DNA from: Bacteroidota bacterium
GTDB taxonomy: Bacteria; Bacteroidota; Bacteroidia; Bacteroidales; VadinHA17
Reading direction: 5' to 3'
DNA length: 26,430 nucleotides
Assembly (NCBI GenBank): GCA_015222065.1
Contig: JADFUQ010000021.1
Location: 1-26,430, forward strand
The notes beneath the pieces were generated by a model. The model made no database searches, was not told the origin of the DNA, and saw only the letters and a program-made list of their open reading frames with translations. A program made the position numbers and the translations under genes. Below, piece after piece: positions 16,470-24,170 of this stretch; position 1 is the first letter of the stretch; each line of letters opens with the position of its first letter.

Positions 16470-16795
16470 CTGCATTAGTCATGCAGAAGATAAAAGACAA
16501 AAAGTCGAAGATCCTGACAACCAGAGGTTCGTCAGGGTAAAAAGCTTGCCACGTGAAATGCGACTAAGGAGCATATTTCACTGTGGTTTAAAGTGAATTA
16601 TTTGCATAAGAAATTCAGATTACTTTTTTATGGAAAAATTAATCGTCTATCAAACATACTATGTTATTAGTACTTTTGTCTTTATCCCCCGACGTTTCGG
16701 TCGGGGTTTACGCTTCGCTCCAACTTTTATCTTTTTTCTTTCTGATTAATTTGTGAACCGGAACGAAGTGGAACTCACCGAAGGTTATTAATCAG
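16470..16795. repeat. Cluster of five inverted repeats
   Basis: Stems seen: CTGCAT/ATGCAG at 16470-16486; CCTGACAACC/GGTT(C)GTCAGG at 16513-16536 with a three-base loop; GTGAAAT/ATTTCAC at 16553-16581; CCCCGAC/GTCGGGG at 16687-16706; and a nine-base pair CTGATTAAT/ATTAATCAG at 16742-16795 with inner GTGA/TCAC. The fourth is followed by TTTA and could be a weak terminator. Whether any is transcribed cannot be told from sequence. Confidence 0.6.
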
Positions 16796-16805
16796 GCTAG
16801 ACGTT

Positions 16806-16863
16806 TTAGTCACTTTAAAATTTAGGCACTTTAGCCACTTTAAACTTTAGGCACTGAATAGTT
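16806..16863. repeat. Short TTTAGgCAC-type repeats
   Basis: Units of seven to nine bases recur: TTTAGTCAC, TTTAAAAT, TTAGGCAC, TTTAGCCAC, TTTAAAC, TTTAGGCAC, ending at CACTGAATAGTT (16852-16863). The reverse complement of that last 12-mer, AACTATTCAGTG, begins a similar stretch at 25516-25563. This is a second dispersed repeat type in the same gaps. Confidence 0.65.
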
Positions 16864-16965
16864 GCAATATTAATATCTATTTATCCTAAAAGTGTTTTTT
16901 AATTTGGTTGTTACCAAAGGTACTTTTAAGTGTAAACCGTACTATTAATTGTTATAAAAAATTAT

Positions 16966-16973
16966 TACTTTTG
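16966..16973 (+). promoter_or_regulatory. Likely -7 box of the EF-G2 gene
   Basis: TACTTTTG matches TAnnTTTG and is followed by TGGCGC, like the other boxes here. No TTG lies at the ideal distance upstream; the nearest, 16949-16951, is only 14 bases away, so the -33 element is weak. The start codon is 77 bases downstream of the box. Confidence 0.5.
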
Positions 16974-17050
16974 TGGCGCAAAATTTCGAGATTCCATATA
17001 AAATGTTAGAATACTATATATATATTAAATTAAAATTTAATTAAAAAGAA

Positions 17051-19207
17051 ATGGAAACATATCAGGCCGATAAAATAAAAAATATTGTCATATTAGGAAA
17101 TGCCGGTTCAGGGAAAACAACTCTGTCTGAAGCGATCCTGTTTAATGGAGGTATTATTGAAAGAAAGGGACAGGTTGAAAAGAAAAATACAGTCTCTGAT
17201 TACAAAAGAGTTGAACAGGAGAACACTAGTTCTGTTTTTCCCTCTGTTTTATATAGCATTTATAATGACAATAAAATAAATATTATTGATGTCCCTGGTC
17301 TTGATGATTTTGTTGGCGGAATGATATCCGGGTTGAATCCCGCGGAAACTGGTATTATGTTAATAAACGCTCAAAACGGGGTAGAGGTTGGAACTGAGAT
17401 CCAATTCCGTCATTCCGAAACCCTTAATAAACCTCTGATATTTACGGTAAATCTTCTCGACCATGAAAAATCAAACTTTGAGAAAACAATTGAATCTTTA
17501 AAGGAAAGATTTGGTAATAATGTTGTTCTCACTCAATTCCCTGTTAATGAAGGTTCTGAATTCAACTCTTTTATCGATGTGATAAAGATGAAGATGTATA
17601 AATATCCAAACGATGGAGGCAAACCCGAAATAACTGATATTCCATCAGATCATTTGGCCCATGCTGAGGATCTTCAAAATGAATTGATCGAAAAAGCTGC
17701 AGAAAATGATGAAGGACTAATGGAGATATTCTTTGAAAAGGAGACTCTTGATGAAAATGAAATGCGTGCGGGAATAAAAGAAGGACTTATTCAACGAGGA
17801 ATTTTCCCTGTTTTCTGCATATCAGCGAAAAAAGATATTGGAATCGAAAGATTAATGGAATTTATAGTTAATGCTGTCCCAGGGCCAACAGATATTCCAT
17901 CTCCTGTTAACTCTGAAGGAAATGAGATTAAATGCGACCTTGATGGCCCTGCATCTTTGTTTGTTTTCAAATCTGCAATTGAAGAACATATCGGAGAAGT
18001 AAACTTCTTTAAAGTTATGTCAGGTAAAATATCTGTAGGAATGGATTTAATTAATACTACCACACAAAACAAAGAAAGGATTACTCAAATATATGTTATG
18101 GCAGGGAAAGATAAAGAAAAAGTATCTGAAATGGTAGCCGGAGATATTGGAGCAACTGTAAAACTGAAAGAAACAAGGACTAATCATACCCTGAACATTG
18201 CCGGTCAAAACTGGAAATTTAACAAAATTGATTTTCCGGAGCCGAAATACAGAACTGCTATCAAACCTATAAGTGAAGGGGACGAAGAAAAACTCGGGGA
18301 AGCTCTCCAACGGATGCATGAAGAAGATCCAACAATCCTGATAGAATATTCCAAAGAATTAAAACAAATTATCGTTTTTGGCCAGGGGGAACACCACCTG
18401 AATATCCTAAAATGGCACCTGGACAATATTTTTAATGTAAATACAGAATTCCTGCCTCCACGAATACCTTATCGCGAAACCATTACAAAATCAGCTCAAG
18501 CTGATTACAGGCACAAAAAGCAATCAGGAGGTGCCGGACAATTTGGTGAAGTTTATATGGTTATTGAACCATACAAAGAAGGAATGAATGATCCCAAGAT
18601 CTATAAAATAAATGGCCGTGAAATAAAAGTATCAGTCAGGAAAAAGGATGAATATGATCTGGAATGGGGAGGAAAACTTGTTTTTTATAATTGTATTGTA
18701 GGTGGAGCAATCGATATCAGGTTTTTACCGGCTATTTTAAAAGGTGTAATGGAAAAAATGGAAGAAGGTCCTCTCACCGGATCTTATGCAAGAGATATCT
18801 GTGTTGCTGTTTATGACGGCAAAATGCACCCGGTTGATTCTAATGAGATATCTTTTAAACTCGCGGGAAGAAATGCATTCAAAAATGCATTTAAAAATGC
18901 TGGCCCAAAAATTATGGAACCTGTTTATAAAGTGGATATTCTTGTACCCTCCGACAGAATGGGCGATGTAGTGAGCGACCTCCAGGGAAGACGAGGTATG
19001 ATACTCGGAATGAGCAGTGAAAAAGATTTTGAAAAAATCTCTACTAAAGTCCCGCTGGCTGAAATGAATAAATACTCCACCGCACTTAGCTCTCTGACTA
19101 ACGGAAGGGCAATGTACACTATGAAATTTTTAGAATATACTCAGGTACCGGGCGACTTGCAGGAAGAACTTATCCGGAAGTTTGAAGAAGAACAGGAAGA
19201 GGATTAA
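17051..19207 (+). CDS. EF-G paralogue (EF-G2 type) with altered GTPase motifs
   Basis: The 718-residue product has the full EF-G domain order I-V, including DYRHKKQSGGAGQFGEVY in domain IV, YDGKMHPVDSNEISFKLAGR and LQGRRGMILGMSSEK in domain V. The G domain is degenerate. The P-loop reads GNAGSGKT (16-23); the switch I Thr position appears to be Ser61; the DTPGHVDF motif is DVPGLDDF (80-87) with Leu84 replacing the catalytic His; and NKxD is NLLD (134-137), losing the Lys. This is the Bacteroidota EF-G2 family; from memory, a Bacteroides EF-G2 was reported to support translation without GTP hydrolysis and to matter in carbon starvation. It is divergent from the str operon, only 832 bases from rpsL. 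A slow or hydrolysis-free translocase is my inference for this copy. Confidence 0.9.
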   Translation: METYQADKIKNIVILGNAGSGKTTLSEAILFNGGIIERKGQVEKKNTVSDYKRVEQENTSSVFPSVLYSIYNDNKINIIDVPGLDDFVGGMISGLNPAETGIMLINAQNGVEVGTEIQFRHSETLNKPLIFTVNLLDHEKSNFEKTIESLKERFGNNVVLTQFPVNEGSEFNSFIDVIKMKMYKYPNDGGKPEITDIPSDHLAHAEDLQNELIEKAAENDEGLMEIFFEKETLDENEMRAGIKEGLIQRGIFPVFCISAKKDIGIERLMEFIVNAVPGPTDIPSPVNSEGNEIKCDLDGPASLFVFKSAIEEHIGEVNFFKVMSGKISVGMDLINTTTQNKERITQIYVMAGKDKEKVSEMVAGDIGATVKLKETRTNHTLNIAGQNWKFNKIDFPEPKYRTAIKPISEGDEEKLGEALQRMHEEDPTILIEYSKELKQIIVFGQGEHHLNILKWHLDNIFNVNTEFLPPRIPYRETITKSAQADYRHKKQSGGAGQFGEVYMVIEPYKEGMNDPKIYKINGREIKVSVRKKDEYDLEWGGKLVFYNCIVGGAIDIRFLPAILKGVMEKMEEGPLTGSYARDICVAVYDGKMHPVDSNEISFKLAGRNAFKNAFKNAGPKIMEPVYKVDILVPSDRMGDVVSDLQGRRGMILGMSSEKDFEKISTKVPLAEMNKYSTALSSLTNGRAMYTMKFLEYTQVPGDLQEELIRKFEEEQEED

Positions 19208-19513
19208 TTAGAGCCTGTCAATTAAGTCCGAAAGCTTAAGTAAATAATAAAAATCACAAAAAACAAGCACCAAATCGCAAATAAATTACAAATGACAAGC
19301 ACCAAATATCAAATAAATATCAAATCCCAATGTTCAAAAAAAAGAAAAAAAGAAAAGCGTAAAGACAATATATTGGTTAATTCTGTTTTGAATTTTTGTT
19401 ATTTGTTATTTGGATATTATTTGTTATTTGTTTTTTGAGATTTGTTATTTACCATTTGGTGCTTTATTAATGAAAATGCTTGAATTTATTGACGAACTCT
19501 AAATTATTAATAC
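19208..19513. repeat. CAAAT-rich imperfect inverted repeat between convergent genes
   Basis: This 306-base gap has no gene. The left arm (about 19255-19345) is rich in CACCAAAT, CAAATAAAT and AAATATCAAAT. The right arm (about 19385-19465) carries their complements, TTATTTGTTATTTG and ATTTGGTGCTTTA, so the RNA of either strand can fold into a long A/U-rich hairpin. The strongest pair is AGCACCAAAT with ATTTGGTGCT. Lying between stop codons that face each other, it may end transcription from both sides. Confidence 0.7.
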
Positions 19514-20776
19514 TTACTTTTCCCGGTAGAGATACAGAACTCCGGTATATTCTTTGCCTTTGTATTGGATGTCATCATAGCCTGTTGCTCTTATGACATA
19601 ATAGTATATACCCGGACTTGCTTCCGATCTGCCATTAATTTTACCATCCCATCCTTCCCAATCCTTTATAGCTGCACCATGTCCGGTATATTCATATAAT
19701 CTTTTTCCAAGCCGGTTGAATATTTGGACATAAATACTCTGTAATGACTTCCCATAAACTATAAATTTATCATTATAACTATCTCCGTTTGGTGTAAAAA
19801 CATTAGGGATGTCAAGAGTAGAAGGATCAACCTTTATATACTGGAATATAAATGTATCAACGCAGTGCTCTTCGCTTTTAGCAACCAGAACTACCTCATA
19901 ATCAATATTCGGATCATAATAAGTATGTGGCTCCGGAGTCTCCAGTATAGAAGTTGTATCATCACCAAAGCGCCATTCATACTCAACAGCATTAAGGGAG
20001 TTATTTGTAAACGAAACCTCTAAAGGGGCCTCCCCCTCCGATGGATCTGGTTCAAAATCTGCCTTTACATGAATTGACTCGTAAGACAGTGATGCCTCAT
20101 TTGAACATCCGAAACTATCGATTACGGTAAGATAATACCATGTATCCTCATAAGGAGGTTGATAGGTAACAGGATTAATTTCAATATCCGGAAACGGAAT
20201 TGAAGATTCAGGATCAGACCACCAGTGAAAACTTACCCCGTTTCCAAGTAAAATAGAGGAATTATCAGTTGTATCATAATAAAAAAATGGTGTAGTACCT
20301 GTATATCCGTTAAATGCAATATACTCACAAGTGAAATTTTGAATCCTTATACTATCATAAGGCCGGTCAACAAACACCCATGCGATAAATGAAGTATCCA
20401 TACTGCCTGCATCCCTGATCCTAACCTTGTATCCACCTGATTCAAGACCTGTTACTGTTGATGAGGTTGCATTATTTTCACTATGAAATGACGGATCAAA
20501 AACGGAATCTGACGGGTTATACTTGCTCCAGTCAAAGGTCCATCCTGCAATTCCACCGGGAGGAGTTGCAATAAGTTCTCCAACTGAAAAATCATTATTC
20601 CCCTCTGGTACACAGAAAATAAAAACCGGATCTTTTCTTTCAGGTTCGCCGGGATAAGAAGTATATCTTACTCCTGATGATAACGGAGAAGTAACCTGTG
20701 AAAAAGCCCAAAAACCCGATACTATGAAGAAAAAAATAATAAATCCTGATCTCCCGATCAATCCAAAATTGCCCAT
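19514..20776 (-). CDS. Secreted PKD-domain protein with T9SS type B C-terminal sorting domain
   Basis: Residues 1-26 form a signal peptide with hydrophobic core GFIIFFFIVSGFWAF, likely cut before Gln27. A beta-rich middle follows that I cannot assign. A PKD domain lies near residues 239-317 (YEWRFGDD, then HTYYDPNIDYEVVLVA). The last ~98 residues are the gliding-associated CHU_C / type B sorting domain (IPNVFTPNGDSYND, then VQIFNRLGKRLYEY, WDGKINGR and SPGIYYYVIRA), so export across the outer membrane by the type IX system is likely. I start at the ATG at 20776, which follows AGGAATT and gives a clean signal peptide; the frame is open to a TTG at 20797. The ligand or substrate cannot be told. 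Its gene faces EF-G2 and diverges from the helicase gene. Confidence 0.88.
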   Translation of the reverse strand: MGNFGLIGRSGFIIFFFIVSGFWAFSQVTSPLSSGVRYTSYPGEPERKDPVFIFCVPEGNNDFSVGELIATPPGGIAGWTFDWSKYNPSDSVFDPSFHSENNATSSTVTGLESGGYKVRIRDAGSMDTSFIAWVFVDRPYDSIRIQNFTCEYIAFNGYTGTTPFFYYDTTDNSSILLGNGVSFHWWSDPESSIPFPDIEINPVTYQPPYEDTWYYLTVIDSFGCSNEASLSYESIHVKADFEPDPSEGEAPLEVSFTNNSLNAVEYEWRFGDDTTSILETPEPHTYYDPNIDYEVVLVAKSEEHCVDTFIFQYIKVDPSTLDIPNVFTPNGDSYNDKFIVYGKSLQSIYVQIFNRLGKRLYEYTGHGAAIKDWEGWDGKINGRSEASPGIYYYVIRATGYDDIQYKGKEYTGVLYLYREK

Positions 20777-21007
20777 ATGAAGATAATTCCTGTGCAATAG
20801 TATGTTTTATTAATAACCCACCCGGGCTGAAATTATTTTGTTATTAAATATAAAATGATCAAATATTTGCAATAATAAGCATTTTGTTTCGAAAAACACA
20901 GATCAGAATTTGTTAACAACTTTCGTTAAATATCTTCTCTCGTTCATATTATTATTATCCAACATATATTAATTTTGTGCGACTTATAAACCGGGTAAAC
21001 ATATCAA
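20777..21007. other. Divergent gap of 231 bases
   Basis: No gene is seen between the start of the T9SS cargo gene and the helicase gene. It is A/T rich and holds the helicase -7 box at 20970-20977. A near-match to the box for the minus-strand gene (TACTATTG at 20802-20795) is too close to its start to be convincing. Confidence 0.6.
20970..20977 (+). promoter_or_regulatory. Likely -7 box of the helicase gene
   Basis: TAATTTTG matches TAnnTTTG and is followed by TGCGAC, 31 bases before the start codon. I do not see a well-placed TTG upstream, so only the -7 element is supported. Confidence 0.5.
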
Positions 21008-23320
21008 ATGGAAGAGTATCTGAAAGAACTTAATGAAGCACAGGTTAAAGCGGTTATTAATTATGAAGGACCAGCTCTTATAATCGCCGGAGCAGGTGCA
21101 GGTAAAACCCGGGTGCTCACCTACAGAATTACTCATCTGCTAAAACAGGGGATCCCTGCCCCTAACATTCTTGCACTCACATTTACCAACAAAGCAGCAA
21201 GGGAAATGAAAGAAAGGATTACCGGGATTGTTGGTAAAGATACAGCAAAATACCTCTGGATGGGAACCTTCCACTCTATCTTTGCGAGAATACTACGAAA
21301 AGAAGGAAAACATCTCGGATATCCGGCAGAATATACAATTTACGATACCAACGACTCGAAAACACTTGTCAGGTCAATAATCAAAGAGCTTGATCTGGAT
21401 GACAAAGTTTATAAATTTGCAGAGGTATTCGGTAAAATATCACGTGCAAAAAACAACCTCATAACACCACAGAAATACAGAAATAATCCGGATCTGTTAA
21501 GTCGTGACGAACGTGCCAGAAAACCAATGATTGCAGAGATATTCAGAATCTATGCAGCCAGATGTTTCAAAGCCGGTGCAATGGATTTTGACGATCTCCT
21601 GGTTAATACCGAAATCCTGTTTCGCGACTTTCCAAAAACATTGAAGGAATACCGGGATCAGTTCCGTTATATCCTTGTTGATGAATACCAGGATACCAAT
21701 TATGTGCAGTACAAAATCGTTAACCGGCTTGCTGAAGTTCATAATAATGTTTGTGTGGTTGGTGATGATGCCCAGAGTATTTACTCCTTCAGAGGAGCAA
21801 AAATCGAGAATATACTGAACTTCCGGAATAATTATCCCGGTTACAGTTTATACAAATTGGAAAGAAATTATCGCAGTACTCAAAATATTGTAAATGCTGC
21901 TAATAGTGTCATTGCAAAAAATGAGGGTCGCATTCCTAAAAAAGTTTATTCCAGAAAGGAAACAGGAGAAAAAATAAAAGTCATCGCAGCAACAACAGAT
22001 ACAGAGGAGGGATTTATTATTTCTAATTCGGTTTTTGATAATGCTCTGAGAGAAAAAAACAGGTACAGTAAATATGCAGTCCTTTACCGTACAAATGCCC
22101 AGTCAAGGATCCTTGAAGAAGCATTCAGAAAACGAAATATACCTTACAAAGTATATGGAGGATTATCATTTTATCAACGCAAAGAGATCAAAGATCTTCT
22201 GGCCTATTTCAGACTGATGGTTAATCATAATGATGAAGAAGCTTTAAAAAGAATCATAAATTACCCTGCCCGGGGTATCGGAAAAACTTCATTGGATAAG
22301 ATACTAAAATGCTCAGTAGATAATAATGTAGCAACCTGGGAGGTTATTACTACTCCGGATAAATACAAAATTGGAATTAACAATGGGATACAAAAAAGAA
22401 TTAACTCATTTGCTGAGCAAATTGATCACTTTACATCCCTGCTGAAGAAAAAAGATGCTTATGATCTGGCAAAAGAAGTTGCATTAAAAACCGGGATACT
22501 GAAAGATCTTCATGATCCCGACTCGCCCGAGATCATGTCTAAATACGATAATGTTCAGGAATTGCTGAACGGTATCAGGGAATTCACTTCAGGTAATACA
22601 AGTGAAGAAAATGAAATTCCCGGACTGGCAGAATATCTCCAGAATGTATCCCTGCTTACTGATCAGGATACTGAAACAGAGAAAGATAAAGAAAAAGTTA
22701 CCCTGATGACTGTTCATTCTGCCAAAGGACTGGAATTTCAGTATGTCTATGTTGCCGGACTTGAGGAGAACCTGTTCCCTTCCTATATGTCAGTTGATAA
22801 TCCTAAGGATCTTGAGGAAGAACGTCGCCTGTTTTATGTTGCTGTTACCCGTGCCGAAAAACAGGTATATCTTTGCTTTGCTGCTACAAGATATCGATAT
22901 GGCACACTTGAAAATCCCAGACCAAGCAGATTCATAAGAGAAATAGATGATAAATACCTTGACTGGATCAATATCAATAATAAAACAGTATCAACCGGTT
23001 TTACAAGGCGTAAATCCACCTATTCACAAAAAGGTTATCAAAAACCCTATTTAAGAAATACTTCATCAAAAAAATCAGTACTGAACTGGGCACCGGCAGG
23101 GAAAGTAAAGCTGTCAAAAAACAAGTTTAACGACCTCGAAGCGACTGACCCTGTAAACATCCAGCCCGGAATGGCTGTAGAACATTACCGCTTCGGTATT
23201 GGCAAAGTACTTTCCCTCGAAGGAGAATATCCCAATACCAGAGCAACTGTTTTTTTTAGCAATCATGGACAGAAAAAGCTGCTTTTGAGATTTGCTAAAC
23301 TGAAAATTGTTAATAATTAA
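21008..23320 (+). CDS. ATP-dependent 3'-5' DNA helicase, PcrA/UvrD family
   Basis: A superfamily 1A helicase for nucleotide excision and mismatch repair, replication restart and clearing proteins from DNA. All motifs are present in the 770 residues: Q motif LNEAQVKAV (8-16), Walker A GAGAGKT (28-34), Ia LTFTNKAAREM (57-67), Walker B DEYQDT (225-230), III GDDAQSIYSFRGA (252-264), IV NYRST (287-291), V TVHSAKGLEF (568-577) and VI EEERRLFYVAVTRAEK (603-618). The C-terminal ~50 residues (MAVEHYRFGIGKVLSLEG) look like the Tudor-like domain by which PcrA/UvrD binds RNA polymerase. pcrA and uvrD cannot be told apart here. It stands alone with its own promoter. Confidence 0.95.
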   Translation: MEEYLKELNEAQVKAVINYEGPALIIAGAGAGKTRVLTYRITHLLKQGIPAPNILALTFTNKAAREMKERITGIVGKDTAKYLWMGTFHSIFARILRKEGKHLGYPAEYTIYDTNDSKTLVRSIIKELDLDDKVYKFAEVFGKISRAKNNLITPQKYRNNPDLLSRDERARKPMIAEIFRIYAARCFKAGAMDFDDLLVNTEILFRDFPKTLKEYRDQFRYILVDEYQDTNYVQYKIVNRLAEVHNNVCVVGDDAQSIYSFRGAKIENILNFRNNYPGYSLYKLERNYRSTQNIVNAANSVIAKNEGRIPKKVYSRKETGEKIKVIAATTDTEEGFIISNSVFDNALREKNRYSKYAVLYRTNAQSRILEEAFRKRNIPYKVYGGLSFYQRKEIKDLLAYFRLMVNHNDEEALKRIINYPARGIGKTSLDKILKCSVDNNVATWEVITTPDKYKIGINNGIQKRINSFAEQIDHFTSLLKKKDAYDLAKEVALKTGILKDLHDPDSPEIMSKYDNVQELLNGIREFTSGNTSEENEIPGLAEYLQNVSLLTDQDTETEKDKEKVTLMTVHSAKGLEFQYVYVAGLEENLFPSYMSVDNPKDLEEERRLFYVAVTRAEKQVYLCFAATRYRYGTLENPRPSRFIREIDDKYLDWININNKTVSTGFTRRKSTYSQKGYQKPYLRNTSSKKSVLNWAPAGKVKLSKNKFNDLEATDPVNIQPGMAVEHYRFGIGKVLSLEGEYPNTRATVFFSNHGQKKLLLRFAKLKIVNN

Positions 23321-23355
23321 TTGTATCGGAATATCAATATTTATGGCTTGAAAAT

Positions 23356-23414
23356 GGCTAATTTCATTATACTTTGCATTTTTAAGTCGATTGCTGACTG
23401 TGGACTGCCGACTA
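23356..23414 (+). repeat. Heptamer repeat, copy 2, with conserved flank
   Basis: Positions 23356-23383 match the 28-base flank of copy 1 (27 of 28). They are followed by TCGATTG, CTGACTG, TGGACTG and CCGACTA (23387-23414). A 25-base stretch, 23390-23414, is identical to 25564-25588 of copy 3. Orientation is opposite to copy 1. It sits in the gap between the helicase and the DUF4290 gene. Confidence 0.85.
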
Positions 23415-23486
23415 TTAACTAATAATTAATGAAACCTGAAAATTAAGTGTTTTTTTAATCAATTTGTGTAACTATGTTCTTAATTT

Positions 23487-23518
23487 TTTGATTTCTATTT
23501 GAAATTCAATTAGATTTG
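23487..23518 (+). promoter_or_regulatory. Promoter of the DUF4290-murA pair
   Basis: TTTG at 23487-23490 and TAGATTTG at 23511-23518 are separated by 20 bases, which matches the Bacteroidota -33/-7 layout closely. The start codon is 22 bases after the box. This is the best two-part promoter match in the window. Confidence 0.7.
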
Positions 23519-23540
23519 CGCAGATTAGAATATAGCTATT

Positions 23541-24137
23541 ATGGAAAAAGTATTTGATTACAACACGAAGAGGAAAAAATTGGTTTTACCGGAATATGGA
23601 AGGAATGTCCAGAAAATGGTTAATCATTTAGCAACCATTGAGGACAGGACAGAAAGGAACAAAGCTGCAAAAACCATCATCTCTGTAATGGGTAACATGA
23701 ACCCTCATCTTCGCGATATTAACGATTTCAAGCATAAACTATGGGATCACCTTGCACTAATGTCTGATTTTAAGCTTGATATTGATTCTCCTTTTCCAAC
23801 ACCTAAAAAGGAAACTCTTGTATCCAAACCCAAATCTGTACCCTATATTAAAAACAGGATAAAACACCTTCATTACGGCAGGGTGGTGGAATTGATAATT
23901 GAAAAAGCTTGCGATATTGAAGATCAGGAAGAAAAAGAATATCTTATTACTCTAATAGCTAACCATATGAAGAAATCTTATCTCATATGGAATCGTAACG
24001 TGGCACATGACAGTGTTATTCTGAAAGATCTGGATGAATTATCTCATGGAAAGCTTAAGGTGCCAGGTGATTTTCAACTAACCAATAGTAAAGAGTTATT
24101 ATCTAAGCCCCGGAAAAAAAAGTATAGAAAAAAGTAA
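23541..24137 (+). CDS. DUF4290 family protein
   Basis: The 198-residue product matches the Bacteroidota-specific DUF4290 family, whose function is not known. No signal peptide or membrane segment is seen. The protein is helical and charged. It starts MEKVFDYNTKRKKLVLPEYG and carries VQKMVNHLATIEDRTERNKAA in the first quarter. Near the end it has WNRNVAHDSVILKDLDELS, and it ends in a Lys/Arg tail (KPRKKKYRKK) that could bind nucleic acid or membrane. It is followed by murA after 33 bases with no promoter between, so the two are probably one transcript. A role connected with cell-wall growth would be inference from position only. Confidence 0.85.
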   Translation: MEKVFDYNTKRKKLVLPEYGRNVQKMVNHLATIEDRTERNKAAKTIISVMGNMNPHLRDINDFKHKLWDHLALMSDFKLDIDSPFPTPKKETLVSKPKSVPYIKNRIKHLHYGRVVELIIEKACDIEDQEEKEYLITLIANHMKKSYLIWNRNVAHDSVILKDLDELSHGKLKVPGDFQLTNSKELLSKPRKKKYRKK

Positions 24138-24170
24138 AAAAGAATATTTTAAAAAATCAATATAAGCTGA

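Larger units (their letters stand above)
16219..17050. other. Divergent intergenic region, 832 bases
   Basis: There is no convincing gene between the divergent rpsL and EF-G2 starts. Reading upward it holds the rpsL promoter, a heptamer repeat with a conserved flank (16370-16440), five small inverted repeats (16470-16795), a run of short TTTAGgCAC-like repeats (16806-16863) and the likely EF-G2 -7 box (16966-16973). Open frames here are short and have no recognisable product. Confidence 0.75.

Noticed and set aside
16441..16640. A tRNA or other known RNA gene
   Set aside because: Several hairpins are present but no cloverleaf, no T-loop GTTCGAnnC in the right place and no match to a known RNA family that I can recognise.
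17791..18426. Minus-strand open frames over the EF-G2 gene
   Set aside because: They are overlapped by a full-length conserved protein and have no recognisable domains.
18872..18900. Recent tandem duplication inside EF-G2 (AFKNAFKNA)
   Set aside because: The 12-base near-repeat sits where homologues have a similar AF..AFKNAG sequence of the same length, so it is convergence of codons and not an insertion.
17051..19207. Tetracycline ribosomal-protection protein (Tet(M)-like)
   Set aside because: The length (718), domain IV/V signatures and closeness to Bacteroidota EF-G2 fit an EF-G paralogue; Tet proteins are near 640 residues and keep working GTPase motifs.
20777..20797. Upstream TTG start for the T9SS cargo gene
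   Set aside because: It would add seven residues in front of an ATG that itself follows an A/G-rich stretch and gives a normal signal peptide.
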